A stretch of DNA of 64,000 nt, taken from contig CAUYUJ010022048.1 in assembly GCA_963575745.1 (NCBI GenBank), positions 503,449 to 567,448 of the forward strand, given 5' to 3'. Origin of the DNA: Prorocentrum cordatum (taxonomy: Eukaryota > Sar > Dinophyceae > Prorocentrales > Prorocentraceae). Shown here in pieces: positions 10,417-20,278 of this stretch (its first letter is position 1; each line of letters begins with the position of its first letter). The notes under the pieces are model-generated. The model saw only the letters and a program-made list of their open reading frames with translations, ran no database searches and had not been told where the DNA came from. Made by a program: the position numbers and the translations under genes.

Positions 10417-11860
10417 CGAGAGGAGGAGGATGAGGAGGAGGAGGTTCGGAAAGATTCCGCTGTTCTTCCCAACCTTTTTGCGTTGGGTTATTTTCTTAAA
10501 CAGATCACCATGATCTGTAACCTTCTTTCCCGGCTCTCTCCTGTATCCTGCCTTTTTCCTCCTCTTTCACCCTCCTCTAGCCCGCTACCTCCCATTTGCC
10601 TCATACCTTCCTCCTGCCTTCCTCCTGCGTCTTGGGTGCTGCGAGCTGCGAAACGGTGGCCACCTTCGTGGGTTTGGGGAGGCCCCGCGGTGTGGCGTCC
10701 CCCGCAGATCTGGGCGGGACCTCGCCCTCCCTGGGCGGTGGTTGGCCACCTGCACCACCGTCGCCGCTCTCGTGAAAATTCTTTGGAGGTCCAGCGAAAG
10801 GCCCCAGGGGGTGTGTCCGCATGGCGTCCCCGCGTCAATGTTCGCGCTATCGTCGTGCAGACCGGATATTTCTTGCCTATCGTCGTTAATTTTCGCGCCA
10901 TCGTCGTTCTATCCCTATCGTCGTTCTATCGCGATAGTTCTTGCCTGCCGTCAATTTTCGCGCTATCGTCGTCAATTTTCGCGCTATCGTCGCTCAGACT
11001 GGATACACGCGGAATTCCCCTTCTCTCGCGACCTCAATGAGACCGCCTGCTGCGTCCACAAACCATGGGCTACCACGTTGAACCGGGCTTAGTGCTCGAT
11101 CGGGGATCATCCATCATCCGTCGTTCAGACCTGGCCGCGATGCGACACGGCTCCATCTAGGCGTCCGCACAGCGGCCGCCTCACCAGCATGCCCGCTGAA
11201 GTTGTCGGCGTGTCCGTTTTCCGCCGTCTTGTGATCATCGTTGGTTTTCCGTGTTTTTTGTTATGCCACGTCATTCTCTATGGTGATGTTTCATTCAAGC
11301 CCGTCCCGCCAGTCGTACAATTCGTAAGCTTGCCGCGTACCTTTCAGAACATGTTGTGTTCTATGTCGCATCATTGGTCCATCGTATTTTGACCCGCTGT
11401 TCTGGTCACTTGTCGCTTGTTGCAGATGGTCTTGGGTACATCGCCAGGGTAATTAGTCGGAGGCTCTTGAAAGTCTCCTGCCGTTGGAGGCCTTCGGGAT
11501 GTCACACGGGAGAGTTGGCGAGTGCACGTGTCATGTATCAGGTCTAGGATCACTTGAGAGGAGTCAGGGAATGAGGAGACAAGGAAGAGGACGGGGAGGG
11601 ATTGTGACGCATGTTGACCAGCCGAGCCCCCATGCAGATGCAGAGCAGATTCATGCGCACATGCAAGAAGACCTATACGTGGTTCGTTGTCGGTGAGTCG
11701 TAGGCGTATGCGCCAGTGTATGGCAGATTTGCAGGCGTGCAGACGTTGATAGGTAGATATAGATGAAGTTAGGTGAATGTATCTGTACATAGACATCGTC
11801 GCTCTATGGTGCTTGAACCCCTCAGAGCCCTTCTCCTAGTCCCGCTTCCTTCGGAGCCCT
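10417..11860 (+). other. Accessory region, short repeats, no gene seen
   Basis: 10630-10790 resembles the 107-bp repeat unit of 34940-35340 (CTGCGAAACGG, GGGCGGGACCTC). 10845-11000 holds several copies of a short ATCGTCGTCAATTTTCGCGC repeat. The rest, to 11860, is unique sequence without a coding signal I trust. Confidence 0.45.
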
Positions 11861-11900
11861 TTTATGGGGTGCGGTAGTGACCGTTGCCCGGAGGACTTCG

Positions 11901-12344
11901 TCAGCGAGCGCGTGGAGGCGAGCGAGCGAGATTCCGTTGTGGAGTACCAGGAGGGGTCCTTTGCGCTCGCGGCGCTGCCAGCAATGGGGCCGTTGCTGCG
12001 GATGATGACCAGGGCCAGGTGCGTAAGGTTGGTCCCGCGATGCTTTCGCACAGCTGATTTCTACCCGAAGAGCCGGCTCCGAGGCACGTGCGGAGGAATG
12101 ATCGAACGGGGAGGAGGGCAAGGCAGAATAAGTGACAAGAGGAGTATGCCGCTCCATTCCTTCCAGAGTATACGCATGGAGGCAGGTAGGGCTGGGGAGG
12201 AGGAGGAGGAGGAGGAGGAGGACCAGTGCAAACCCAAGATTCATCAACGATGTTGAAGGAAACCCTCCCTCCGAACTCCCTCTTCATGAGCTTGTACACG
12301 GGTTCATTTCCACTGAGTGAAGGAAATGCCCCGTTGGGGAACAA
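11901..12344 (-). pseudogene. Fragment of a repeated coding sequence (copy 1)
   Basis: On the minus strand, 12344 down to about 12225 encodes SGNEPVYKLMKREFGG followed by an NIVDESWVCTG-type peptide, then a proline run from a GGA repeat. A homologous peptide (VKRELGG, then NIVDASWFYTG) lies on the plus strand at 55737-55810. The two differ at many third codon positions but keep the amino acids, which suggests past selection as protein. Sequence beyond the proline run is not supported as coding. Function unknown; an exon of a repeated or retroposed gene is the simplest reading. Confidence 0.4.
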
Positions 12345-12545
12345 GCTTGTAAAAATCCTGAAGTGTACAAAACACCATTCTCAGGACTTGAACGCTGCGA
12401 GTCAACCTGATTGTTTCGTCTTGACGATCCTGGGATTCCTACACCGCGAATCGACTTAAGTAACTGTTGCGCCCTGACAATCTTGAATCGTTCCTAAACA
12501 CCATCTCCGGTACGTGAACCATGAGAACCAGTCAAGTTCTTGCGA
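12345..12545 (+). other. Spacer, no gene seen
   Basis: AT-balanced unique sequence between the coding fragment and the 83-bp repeats. Confidence 0.35.
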
Positions 12546-12547
12546 AT

Positions 12548-13207
12548 GTTTAAAACGAATGTGCGCGGCGCTAAGGCGAAAGCCACATGTTGAAAAGGAA
12601 CCGCCCTCAATCCGCGAAGCTCTTGCATTTCTTCCCGGATAGCTCCCTGTAGAGCTAAGTGTTAGATAAGAGGCCAGCATGCAGGGCTGCGCCAGCCCCT
12701 GTCCCCTCTCCCAGGCTCCCAGGCAGGCATCCCCGCAGCGATTTGCTTGAGGTCGCAGCATGTTCGTGCCAACGTTTTCCTACTCAGATGCGCGTACCTG
12801 AAGTCTTTCCGCTGATCCTTCGCAGCTCCATCGCAGCTCCTTCGAAGCTTGCTGTTCGAAGCTTGCAAGCTTCCCAGGCATGCTTTCCAGCGTCCTGGCA
12901 ACCGTCCCCCACTCAGGTTTCCTACGCTCTGGACTGCGCCGCTATCCGGGTTTTGGAAGTTACAAGTTTGAAACGAATGCACGCGGCGCTGAGGCAAGAA
13001 ACATATAAACAACGACTTGTCCTCGAAACGTAAAGCTCTTGCATCTTTTCACAACGAATGTGCGCGGTGCTCAGCGGGAGCCGCATATTGAAAACGACGT
13101 GTCCTCAATCCGTGAGGCACTTGCAAATTTGTGAAGCGAATGTGCGCGGCGCTGAGGCGAGAACACTCTTCGGAAGCTAGCCACCCTCCATCTGTGAAGG
13201 TGTCGTC
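12548..13207 (+). repeat. 83-bp repeat family, plus orientation
   Basis: Units starting at about 12967, 13050 and 13133 are 83 bp apart, with one more at about 12548. Each has ACGAATGTGCGCGGCGCT near its start and a CTCAATCCGTGA-like middle. The reverse complement of the same unit is tandemly repeated at 55125-55475. Confidence 0.75.
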
Positions 13208-14984
13208 AGTTTTGAAGACTGAGGCTCGTAAATGGCAAGGACGACTCAAGCGAAACGCCCGGCCCGCCCTTCCCACTAGCCTCGGGGTGCGACAGGGAGG
13301 AGCTATTCATAAGGAAAGGGAATGGAGAGCGCAGTATGGCAGAGGCGGGTGTTGAAGATGATGAGTGAGGAGGTGCGGCAAGGCTGGTCAACACTACCAG
13401 GGAGCACACGGTGGGAGGAGCGGTGATGCTCAAGCGGGAGGGACCCGTCGAAGGGGGAAGGAGCGGGCGCAATGCGGAGACGGAGGGGGGGAGGTTGGGA
13501 AAGGACGAGCGGGGAGGGAGAGGGCGGGAGGCTGGCGGGCCCTCGAGGGCGGGCCGGGGCGTGGAGCCCGAGGGCGGGGGAGCGGACTTTGGAGGGCGGG
13601 CTCGTTGGGCGGGTGCGGTTTCTCCTCCTCGTCCTCCGCCTTGAGAGCCTCCACGGGGCTCATTGCCGAAGGCAACGGAGCCGATAGTTCGGCGCTGCCT
13701 GGCCGCTCCCGGGTGGCGCTTTGCCACCGGGGGAGGGCGGTCGACTGAAGAGTCGCGCGGCTGGTTCGCTGTGGATGATGGGAGCTTCCGTCGGCCAGGG
13801 ACAGAGGATAGAGAGGAGGAAAGAGGACAGGCGGGATGGGAGAGAAAGGGGACTGTCCTAGCTCAGGACCCCCAGGAGGAAAGCGAGGGAAGGGAAGAGA
13901 TGGGAAAGGCAAGCTAGGTGCGCTCGGGCCAGATCTGACATCCTACCCCTCCCACCCATCCCTTTCCATTAGGTTGGTTTTTCTATCCGCCGACACGTGC
14001 CGTAGCGGAACTGGAACTCCGAACACGACCCCATCGTGCTCTGAGCCATACGAACATTGGAAGTGCATGTATTGGAGGAGGAGGTGGAGGAGGAGCAGGG
14101 CGAGGAGCAGCAGGAAAAGAAGGATGAGGAAGGAACAGGACGAGGACGAAAAGAAGCATCAGGAGCTAGAGTGGGAGTAGCGGGAGAAGCAGGAGGTCAA
14201 GAGGAAGGCGGAGAAGGGGACATGAGGGGGGCGACAACGATGAAAAAGTATTCGGATCCGGAAGAGTGGCCCGCGCTGGGGCGAGAACACCATTCTGAAT
14301 GACGGGAGCAAAGCGCCGATCCGAAAATGAGGCTCACGGTGCAGCGGGACCATCATTTCGAAACACTGGAAATAATAGGATTGTAACAATAAGGAAGGTC
14401 TGAAATGTTGAATGTAGAAACACAGTACGCGGAAAGGGTTTAAGATCTTCCGGACAGAGTCAAGGGAGAGGAGAGAAATATGCATTATGCCTAATTGACA
14501 GGTGGGCCAGCGTGAGGAAAAAGGGAGCTCGGGGGGGAGTCGGACCGCGGGCCTATGTTCTTGATATGCGATAGCCGCACTCGTTCCTCGTCATCCTCGC
14601 GCACCTCTCCTCACTGCCTGCCCCCCCTGCCCGCTGGCACTGCCCCGCGCCGAGTGGCTCTCGGCTCCGAGGTGGCAGCTGGCAGCAGCAGGAGTTGCTC
14701 TGCTCTGCAACTGGCTGGTGGCGTGCGTCAACCGGAGGCTCGCGGTGAGACAGGCCAGCAGGTCACCTTGTGAGCAGATCTGGGCGGCCTGAGCTGCTGG
14801 CGTCTGGGCGCCTTTGGGGCCCGCAGGGGCACTGGGGACCGGCACGCCCAGCGACTCCCAATCTCCCTTCATCGGGAGAACGCGCGGGCGGTGCTGCGGC
14901 GGCGCCGGCGGCCGCAGTCGACGCCGTGTGAGTCGCCGCCGGCGCCGACAGGTCCCCCGCCCCCCCTTCCCTTGGCGACCCCTG
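13208..14984 (+). other. Purine-rich and unique spacer, no gene seen
   Basis: 13380-13700 is G-rich, 14060-14260 is a GGA/GAA-rich stretch, and the remainder is unique. Frames of 70-180 codons here are low-complexity on both strands and I do not call them. Confidence 0.4.
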
Positions 14985-15205
14985 AGCCACGACGTCCCGC
15001 AGCACCCCACCACGACCCACGACGACCCTCAGCCGCTTGCCGCGACGATCCACGACGACCCCCCGGACCCCGCCCGCCCCGCCTGACTGGCGGGCCCTGC
15101 TGCAACGGCCCCCCACGACGACCCCGACGACCCCCGACCCGCGACGACCCACGACGATCCCCCGACTGCCGCCGACGCCCCCCGCCCACCCCCGATCCCC
15201 GCCCG
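14985..15205 (+). repeat. Degenerate CGACCCC-type repeat
   Basis: Repeated ACGACCC and CCACGACGA blocks over about 200 bases. Confidence 0.65.
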
Positions 15206-16300
15206 TCCTCAACGTGCGCGCTCGCCTGCTGCTACATTTGCCTCCCTCCTCTTCTCCTGCATGTTGGCGTCTGCTCGCCGTGTTTTCCCTCTTCGCCCTC
15301 CCTCCTCTTCTTCCTCCTCCTCCTCCTCCTTCCCCTTTCTTCTTGTCTCCCCTCTGCGCTGCAGCGCCGCCGCCTTGTGCGCGCCCTCCCGCGAAGGCGG
15401 CTGGGCGCGGCCATCAGAGGCTTGTTTCCCCCCGGCCTGGGTCAGGGGTTGCGACTCGCAGGCCAGCAGGCGTGTTACCAGGATTGTTGAGTTAATGTTG
15501 GATGCGACAGCGTATCCGCGGAATCGCGCCCCGGACTCCAGACCGCGAGTGCGTGGATATGGTCACGATCGTCGCTCGTGACACGAGCCCATATCCCAAA
15601 CTGCCAATCATCGGGTTCAGTTTCGGGTCGCTGTCGGACGGAGGCCCTCCCAGGCCCCAGCAGCCACCGCTCAAGCCTGCAGCATGTGCGCCCGAAAGGC
15701 GAGGCGCGGGCCAGGCCACGTACAGGTTCAAGGGTTAGACATTCGACGGTTTGGTTCAGACGGGGGCGGCCTGGTGGCATTGCGTTTGGTTGGCGGTTTG
15801 CGGTTTAGTGCCTCGCACACGGAGGGCCACGGGGCCCCCAAAATAGAACCACAGTTAGGGATACATGCTGAGTTTTTCGCCAGTTCTTTCCGGGATTGGC
15901 ACGGAACTCAAACGTCAGGAGGAGGAAGAGGAGGAGGACGAGGAGTAGGAGGAGGAGGAGAGGCAGGAAGAGGCTGAGCTGGGGCCAGGGCAGGACCGGC
16001 AGGTGTCTGCTGGCGGGCCTTCGGTATCTCTCCTTGATGCTCGCCCCGTGAGCGAGGTGACCACCATGGCCGGGCCTTGCTGCCTTGCTAGAGTTCTCCC
16101 AGGGGAGGGTCTGTCACCAGGGGGGGGGAGGCGGGAGAGAACTGAAACGTGTGACGTTTGCCCCTTTGGGTCTCACGGGTTCTAACGGGTCTGCCCACCG
16201 ATACGCATTGGCAGCACAGGTCAGGGTGAGCAGGCTAGTGGGCTCTCAGTCAGAGGTGTCGCCAGATGAAGATGGTGAGTGTGGCCGCGGTTGGCGCGCC
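15206..16300 (+). other. Unique region with a hairpin, no gene seen
   Basis: A CCT-rich stretch lies at 15295-15340. 15557-15600 can fold as an imperfect stem (GGATATGG and TCACGA pairing with TCGTGA and CCATATCC). A GGA tract lies at about 15917-15975. No convincing gene. Confidence 0.35.
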
Positions 16301-16301
16301 C

Positions 16302-16592
16302 TCAGGCGACGAGTATCGGGTTGGAGCCACTGGCCTCGTCGGAGTCGTCGGTGGTCAGCTCCAGGTCCGCCTCGTCTTCCGTCTCATCCTCCGTCTATTC
16401 GTCGGTCTTGTCTTCGAGGTCGGCAGGCGCATCTTCGAAGATGTTGACGCAGTAGCGCTGGGTCTTTGCCGAGAGCTCAGAGGCATGCTCGAGACAAGTA
16501 GCCCTGGTAGCATCATTCTGGGCTGGGTGCCGCGGCGCTGGAACCGACGGCGTTGTCCGAGGTCTGGTCGGGTGCCGCGTCGGCGGCCGCAA
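16302..16592 (-). pseudogene. Coding-like acidic fragment with in-frame TAG
   Basis: On the minus strand the frame reads LEHASELSAKTQRYCVNIFE, then a very acidic tail that continues across a TAG at 16395-16397 (before it PADLEDKTDE, after it TEDETEDEADLELTTDDSDE) to a TGA at 16302-16304. Acidic composition on both sides suggests one ancestral frame. It may belong with the coding-like fragment at 17048-17535. No family recognised. Confidence 0.4.
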
Positions 16593-17047
16593 TGGGGCCA
16601 GCAGTTGCTGCCCTCATGGTTGCCACAACCTCCTTCTCTGTTCTCTTGGTTTGCGACCTCCTCCTCCTCGTCGTTGTGGGAAATATCCTCCTAGTTCTTC
16701 TGGTTGCTGGGGTTGCTTCAGCGGTGGCCAGTGTCTGGGGCCTGTCGAGCGATGGCGCCGCGCAAGGCCGTCGCAGCCGCTGTCTCCGCTTGGGTCTGCG
16801 CGGATTATGCCAGCGCCGGGTGCTGGCATCGCGCAGGGGTTTGATTCGTAGGCGCACTGGGACTTGAAGCCAGCTGGGGGGCGGTGTTGGCCCAGCACTG
16901 GTCTTCGGCATCCAGAGCCGTTTTCGGGCCTTGGGACCGCCGGGATCGAAGCGATAACTTAGCCCAGATGGACCGCAGGAGTGATCTGGGGACCGATTTT
17001 GAGCGGATTTGCCTTCACTCCCCCCACTTGACGGATTTTATCGGGGC

Positions 17048-17535
17048 CTATCCAGCGCAGACCCCCAGACCGACTCCAAATTGGACAGGCGCCTGGGGGG
17101 AGTTGCCGAAATCGTGGCTGAGGGAGGGGGCCTGTATGATGATGTTGTGCTTGCAGGCCTCGGCCCCAGTGACGGAGTCGTTAGAAGGCCTCTCTGGGTC
17201 CAAGACCGCGGCTTCGTCCTGCTGCTTGTCATTCAGCGCGCCGAGGATGTGGCCCTTCTGATGACTTTTGCAGCGCCGCTGATGTCCCCCAGCAACCGTC
17301 ATGAGGTCACGCGTGGAGATTCGGCCACGCCTCGAGGCGCAGGCCAGCCTGCGGTGAGCTTTCTCGTGCAGGCTATCCTCAGCGGCCTGGGGCGCAGGCC
17401 CATCTTGGTCCGAGTTGTCCACGTTGCGCGTGCGCAGGCTCTTGGGCGCGGGCTTCTCGTCCGTAGTGGTGAGGTGCCGCGCCGGGGCACCGCCGCAGGT
17501 GCCCTGTGCGAGAAAGGCCAGGCTCGAGTGATCGC
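17048..17535 (-). CDS. Coding-like minus-strand fragment, unknown
   Basis: About 160 codons open on the minus strand with balanced composition: PAPKSLRTRNVDNSDQDG, then SRRGRISTRDLMTVAGGHQR, then IIIQAPSLSHDFGNSPQAPV, ending at a TAG at 17048-17050. The upstream end runs into a GGA/CCT microsatellite at 17536, so the true start is not visible; a GTG at 17422 is the only near-start codon noted. Downstream, frames with protein-like pieces continue to 16302 with stops. It could be the 3-prime exon of a gene or a decayed fragment. No domain recognised. Confidence 0.35.
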
Positions 17536-17611
17536 GCCTCCTCCTCCTCCTCCTCCTCCTCCTCCTCCTCCTCCTCCTCCTCTTCCTCCTCCTCCTCCTC
17601 CTGTTTTCGTT
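17536..17611 (+). repeat. (CCT)n microsatellite
   Basis: Nearly perfect CCT triplets with one TCTT interruption. Confidence 0.9.
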
Positions 17612-18556
17612 CGCCTCATCATCCCCTACACGTTGCGGGTGGCCTCTTCGAGAGACACCAGGATTGGTCAGGAGGTCGGGCGAAAGGAGGGGGCGAGGGA
17701 GGATGGGGCAGCCGCACAGGCAGACTCTTGCACCCTCCTATACCTCACCTGCCGATGCAGGTGTCCCGATGCCTCCCCTTGCTCCTGAGAGGTGACGAAT
17801 GTTGGCCCTCATGGGCTGGTCTATCTTTACCCCCTCCGTGGCGCCACGGTGCTTCCGCACGGCCCGTCACTCCGTTTCGTCACCGCCTGGAGAGGGCACT
17901 CGAGCAGGAGGAGGAGGAGGAGGAGGAGGAGGAGGAGGAGGAGGAGGAGCTGGGAGGGTGCACTCCCAGAAGGGGAGCCCGGGTCACTCCAGGGGGTGCG
18001 AAGACGAAGCCACGTTCGCGCGTCTCGGCCTCGGCCAGAGAGCTGCCCCCTCTTCAAGTTGGCCCCGAGGTGCGCATCGCGGGGCGCGATGCTCGAAGTT
18101 CAGGCGACCTCTGGCGTCTCTCCGTGGGCCGGCCCCGAAATGGGCACGATGCCCAGCAGTAGACGTATGTAAGAGTTGTCCAACACCGACGGCGGCCGCT
18201 GTTGGGCAGGCGGCCTTCCGTCTCGCATGGACAACGACCACGGCGACGCCGACAATGAGCCCTGGTTCAGAATGAGCAGCAATTGCTGTTGGGTTACCCA
18301 CCGTTTCCGTAGCAGTTTCGGTCTTCCCGGCTTCTCTCCGACGCTGTAGAGAGGCATCGTCGCAGAAAATCAAGACCAGACCCTGAGCTCAATCTTTGTG
18401 CCGCCTGTCTTGACCTGAAGATCGCTCGGTGATGGCCCCGGGGCTCGACACTTGGCGGAAGCGCCCCGCCGAGAAGCGCAGCGCCCGGATCTCGGGGGAG
18501 CCTGGTGACTTCTGGGATCACCACGTGTCGACTACACGTAAGAGTGACCCCTCGCC
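17612..18556 (+). other. Unique region, no gene seen
   Basis: Contains a short (GGA)n tract at about 17908-17948. Frames of 100-200 codons occur on both strands, but none stands out as protein-like. Confidence 0.35.
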
Positions 18557-18683
18557 GGAGTGACCTTTGGTGCGGGCCCACCGGGGCCCCCCGATCGCCG
18601 AACGCGGTGCGATAGCAGCGTCTTGCGCGCTTGTGCTTGGTCCCCCCGCGACCCCTAAAAAGCCGCGCACCAAAGGTCACTCC
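18557..18683 (+). mobile_element. MITE-like inverted-repeat element, 127 bp
   Basis: Perfect 18-bp inverted ends: GGAGTGACCTTTGGTGCG at 18557-18574 and its exact complement at 18666-18683. The interior of about 90 bp is unique and GC-rich. I see no clear target duplication, so it may be a foldback sequence rather than a transposon. Confidence 0.55.
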
Positions 18684-18899
18684 TACCCAGGGTCTCTCCT
18701 GCGTGTAGCCGAACGTGGGCCAGCCCGCTGGTCGCGCGCGCACGCCAGGAGGCCGTCCTGGAGCGCACGGCGTCGCCCCGCGCCCGTGCTCAGCGCCCGG
18801 GCGGGGCCGGCTCCCTGGCGGCGGCGGGCGTGGCCGAGGATGGCGGCCGCCAGCCCCGCCGGCGGGAGTTTGTAGCCAGGGCGGGGGTATAGCCATAGT

Positions 18900-19068
18900 C
18901 GGGGGTGGACAGAACCCCCAACAGTGACACGTCGATTAGTGAATTGTCCGTTTTCGGTTCTCGAGAGGGCGCCGTGGCCGCTATTTTCCAGGGTTGCGCC
19001 CGCCAGGTTTTGGCCTCAGGTCGTTTTCACTAAACCACGTTTTACTAAAGGGGGTTCTGTCCATCCCC
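18900..19068 (+). mobile_element. 169-bp MITE, copy 1
   Basis: Terminal inverted repeats match at 18 of 19 positions (GGGGGTGGACAGAACCCCC against the complement of the right end). The flanks are GCCATAGT (18892-18899) and GACATAGC (19069-19076), an 8-bp duplication with two differences. A copy of exactly the same length, about 92% identical by my count, lies at 56631-56799 with a perfect 8-bp duplication. Eight-bp duplications fit hAT, Merlin or P superfamilies. No transposase is encoded. Confidence 0.8.
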
Positions 19069-19160
19069 GACATAGCCACCGCCCGGGGGGGATCGATTTT
19101 CGGGCACCTCGGCAGGCGGTGGACATGGACATTTTCGTGTCCCCTCTGGGCCCTCATATA

Positions 19161-19336
19161 CAGTCGGGGCGCTGGAGAAGGAACCCTTTTCGTTGGGGAG
19201 GGGCTCGGTGTTCCTCGATTGTTTTGCGGTTTGCCTTGGGTTGTCCTCAGGTTTTCCATGGGGAGTCGAAGTTGAACTTATGGAAAATAGGGGCCTCGTT
19301 CCTTATTTAGGGTTCCTTAGGTCAACGCCCCGACTG
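19161..19336 (+). mobile_element. Tc1/mariner-like MITE, 176 bp
   Basis: Ends are CAGTCGGGGCG and its complement, flanked on both sides by TATA, as expected for a TA target duplication. Together this makes a perfect 15-bp inverted repeat (19157-19171 with 19326-19340). Similarity extends inward to AAGGAACCC on both arms. CAGT-type ends and a TA target are typical of Tc1/mariner. The interior is noncoding. Confidence 0.65.
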
Positions 19337-19633
19337 TATAGTCATATCCACCGCCCGCTGCGGTCCCAGGACGTCGGTTCCACAGGCGAGGGACATGTCG
19401 AAATCCCCGCCTCGCATGATGGTGACCCCCGTGTGGCGAGTCAGAGGAGGCCCAGACCTCTGGTGATCTGATTTTTCCAGCCGGCGGTTGCTCCTCGATC
19501 TCGGCCTCGGGGGGCCGCTTTTGCTTCCCAGGATTACGTCGGGCATGTCTATGTATAGGATGACTTTTCTCTTCTACTGTGTATATATGTATATATTATT
19601 GGACGGTGGGAATGGAGACGTCCTGGTTGGAAG

Positions 19634-19714
19634 GCCGCGGCGAACGCTGGGGCCTTCCCAAATCCCCAAACAAATCCAGACAAAAAGCCCAACCATACGC
19701 ATTTGTGAGTACCA
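19634..19714 (+). repeat. Dispersed repeat related to 31885-31990 (complement)
   Basis: GGCCGCGGCGAACGCTGGGG followed by CCTTCCC, an A-rich stretch and CATACGCA. The reverse complement of 31885-31990 gives the same order of blocks. Confidence 0.55.
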
Positions 19715-20090
19715 TCGTTGCGGGTATCGCCTTCGAGGGATCTCTTCATGGGGCCATGAAGCATGCAAAATGTGTGCCGATGTGGGGCGGGGCTGCCATG
19801 TGAGCGCTGCCTCTCGTGCTTTAGGCGGAACGCACCACGAGGCCGCGAAAAATGTGATGGGTGCGCCGCAATGGGGCGGGGCCGCTTCTGTCGCTTTCGG
19901 TGGGGTTCCCTATGGGGCCACGAAGCGCTGTACTCAGCGCGGGAAACGCATGCGAGTACAGCCACTGCGGCCTTCAATGGAGCTCCCCATGTGGCCACGA
20001 AGCGCTGTGCTGGGTGAGGGGAGCGCGTGCGAGCACTGCCACTGGGGCCTTCAGTGGATTTCCCTCTGGGGCCACGAAACGCTGTGCTGG
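19715..20090 (+). repeat. 77-bp satellite, left part, interrupted by copia
   Basis: Units with core CCCTATGGGGCCACGAAGCG. The GCATGCG-type landmark recurs at 19949 and 20026, 77 bp apart; units further left are more diverged. The copia element begins at 20091, and the array resumes at 29545. Confidence 0.85.
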
Positions 20091-20278
20091 TGTGGTGTGT
20101 CTCCTCTTCCCTCCACCCCTCTTTGTAATTGCATGGGTTCCCGTATCAGCCTTTTAGGCTTAGCGCCCGCTTGCTGCGGGATGAAGGTGACTCCTCGGGC
20201 TCCCGAGGCGTAGCTACTGAAAACGCAGTGTCCTCCTCTCCCACCTCGTTGATTCTATGCCCGACGACTCCACTAACA
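20091..20278 (+). repeat. 5-prime LTR, 188 bp
   Basis: Identical base for base to 29357-29544. It has TG and CA termini. The polyprotein ATG lies inside it at 20257, so the last 22 bases of the LTR are coding. Short for a copia LTR. Confidence 0.95.

Noticed and set aside
18294-18896. Minus-strand frame of 200 codons
   Set aside because: Pro/Arg/Gly-rich in a GC-rich stretch that includes a MITE-like element. No protein-like features.
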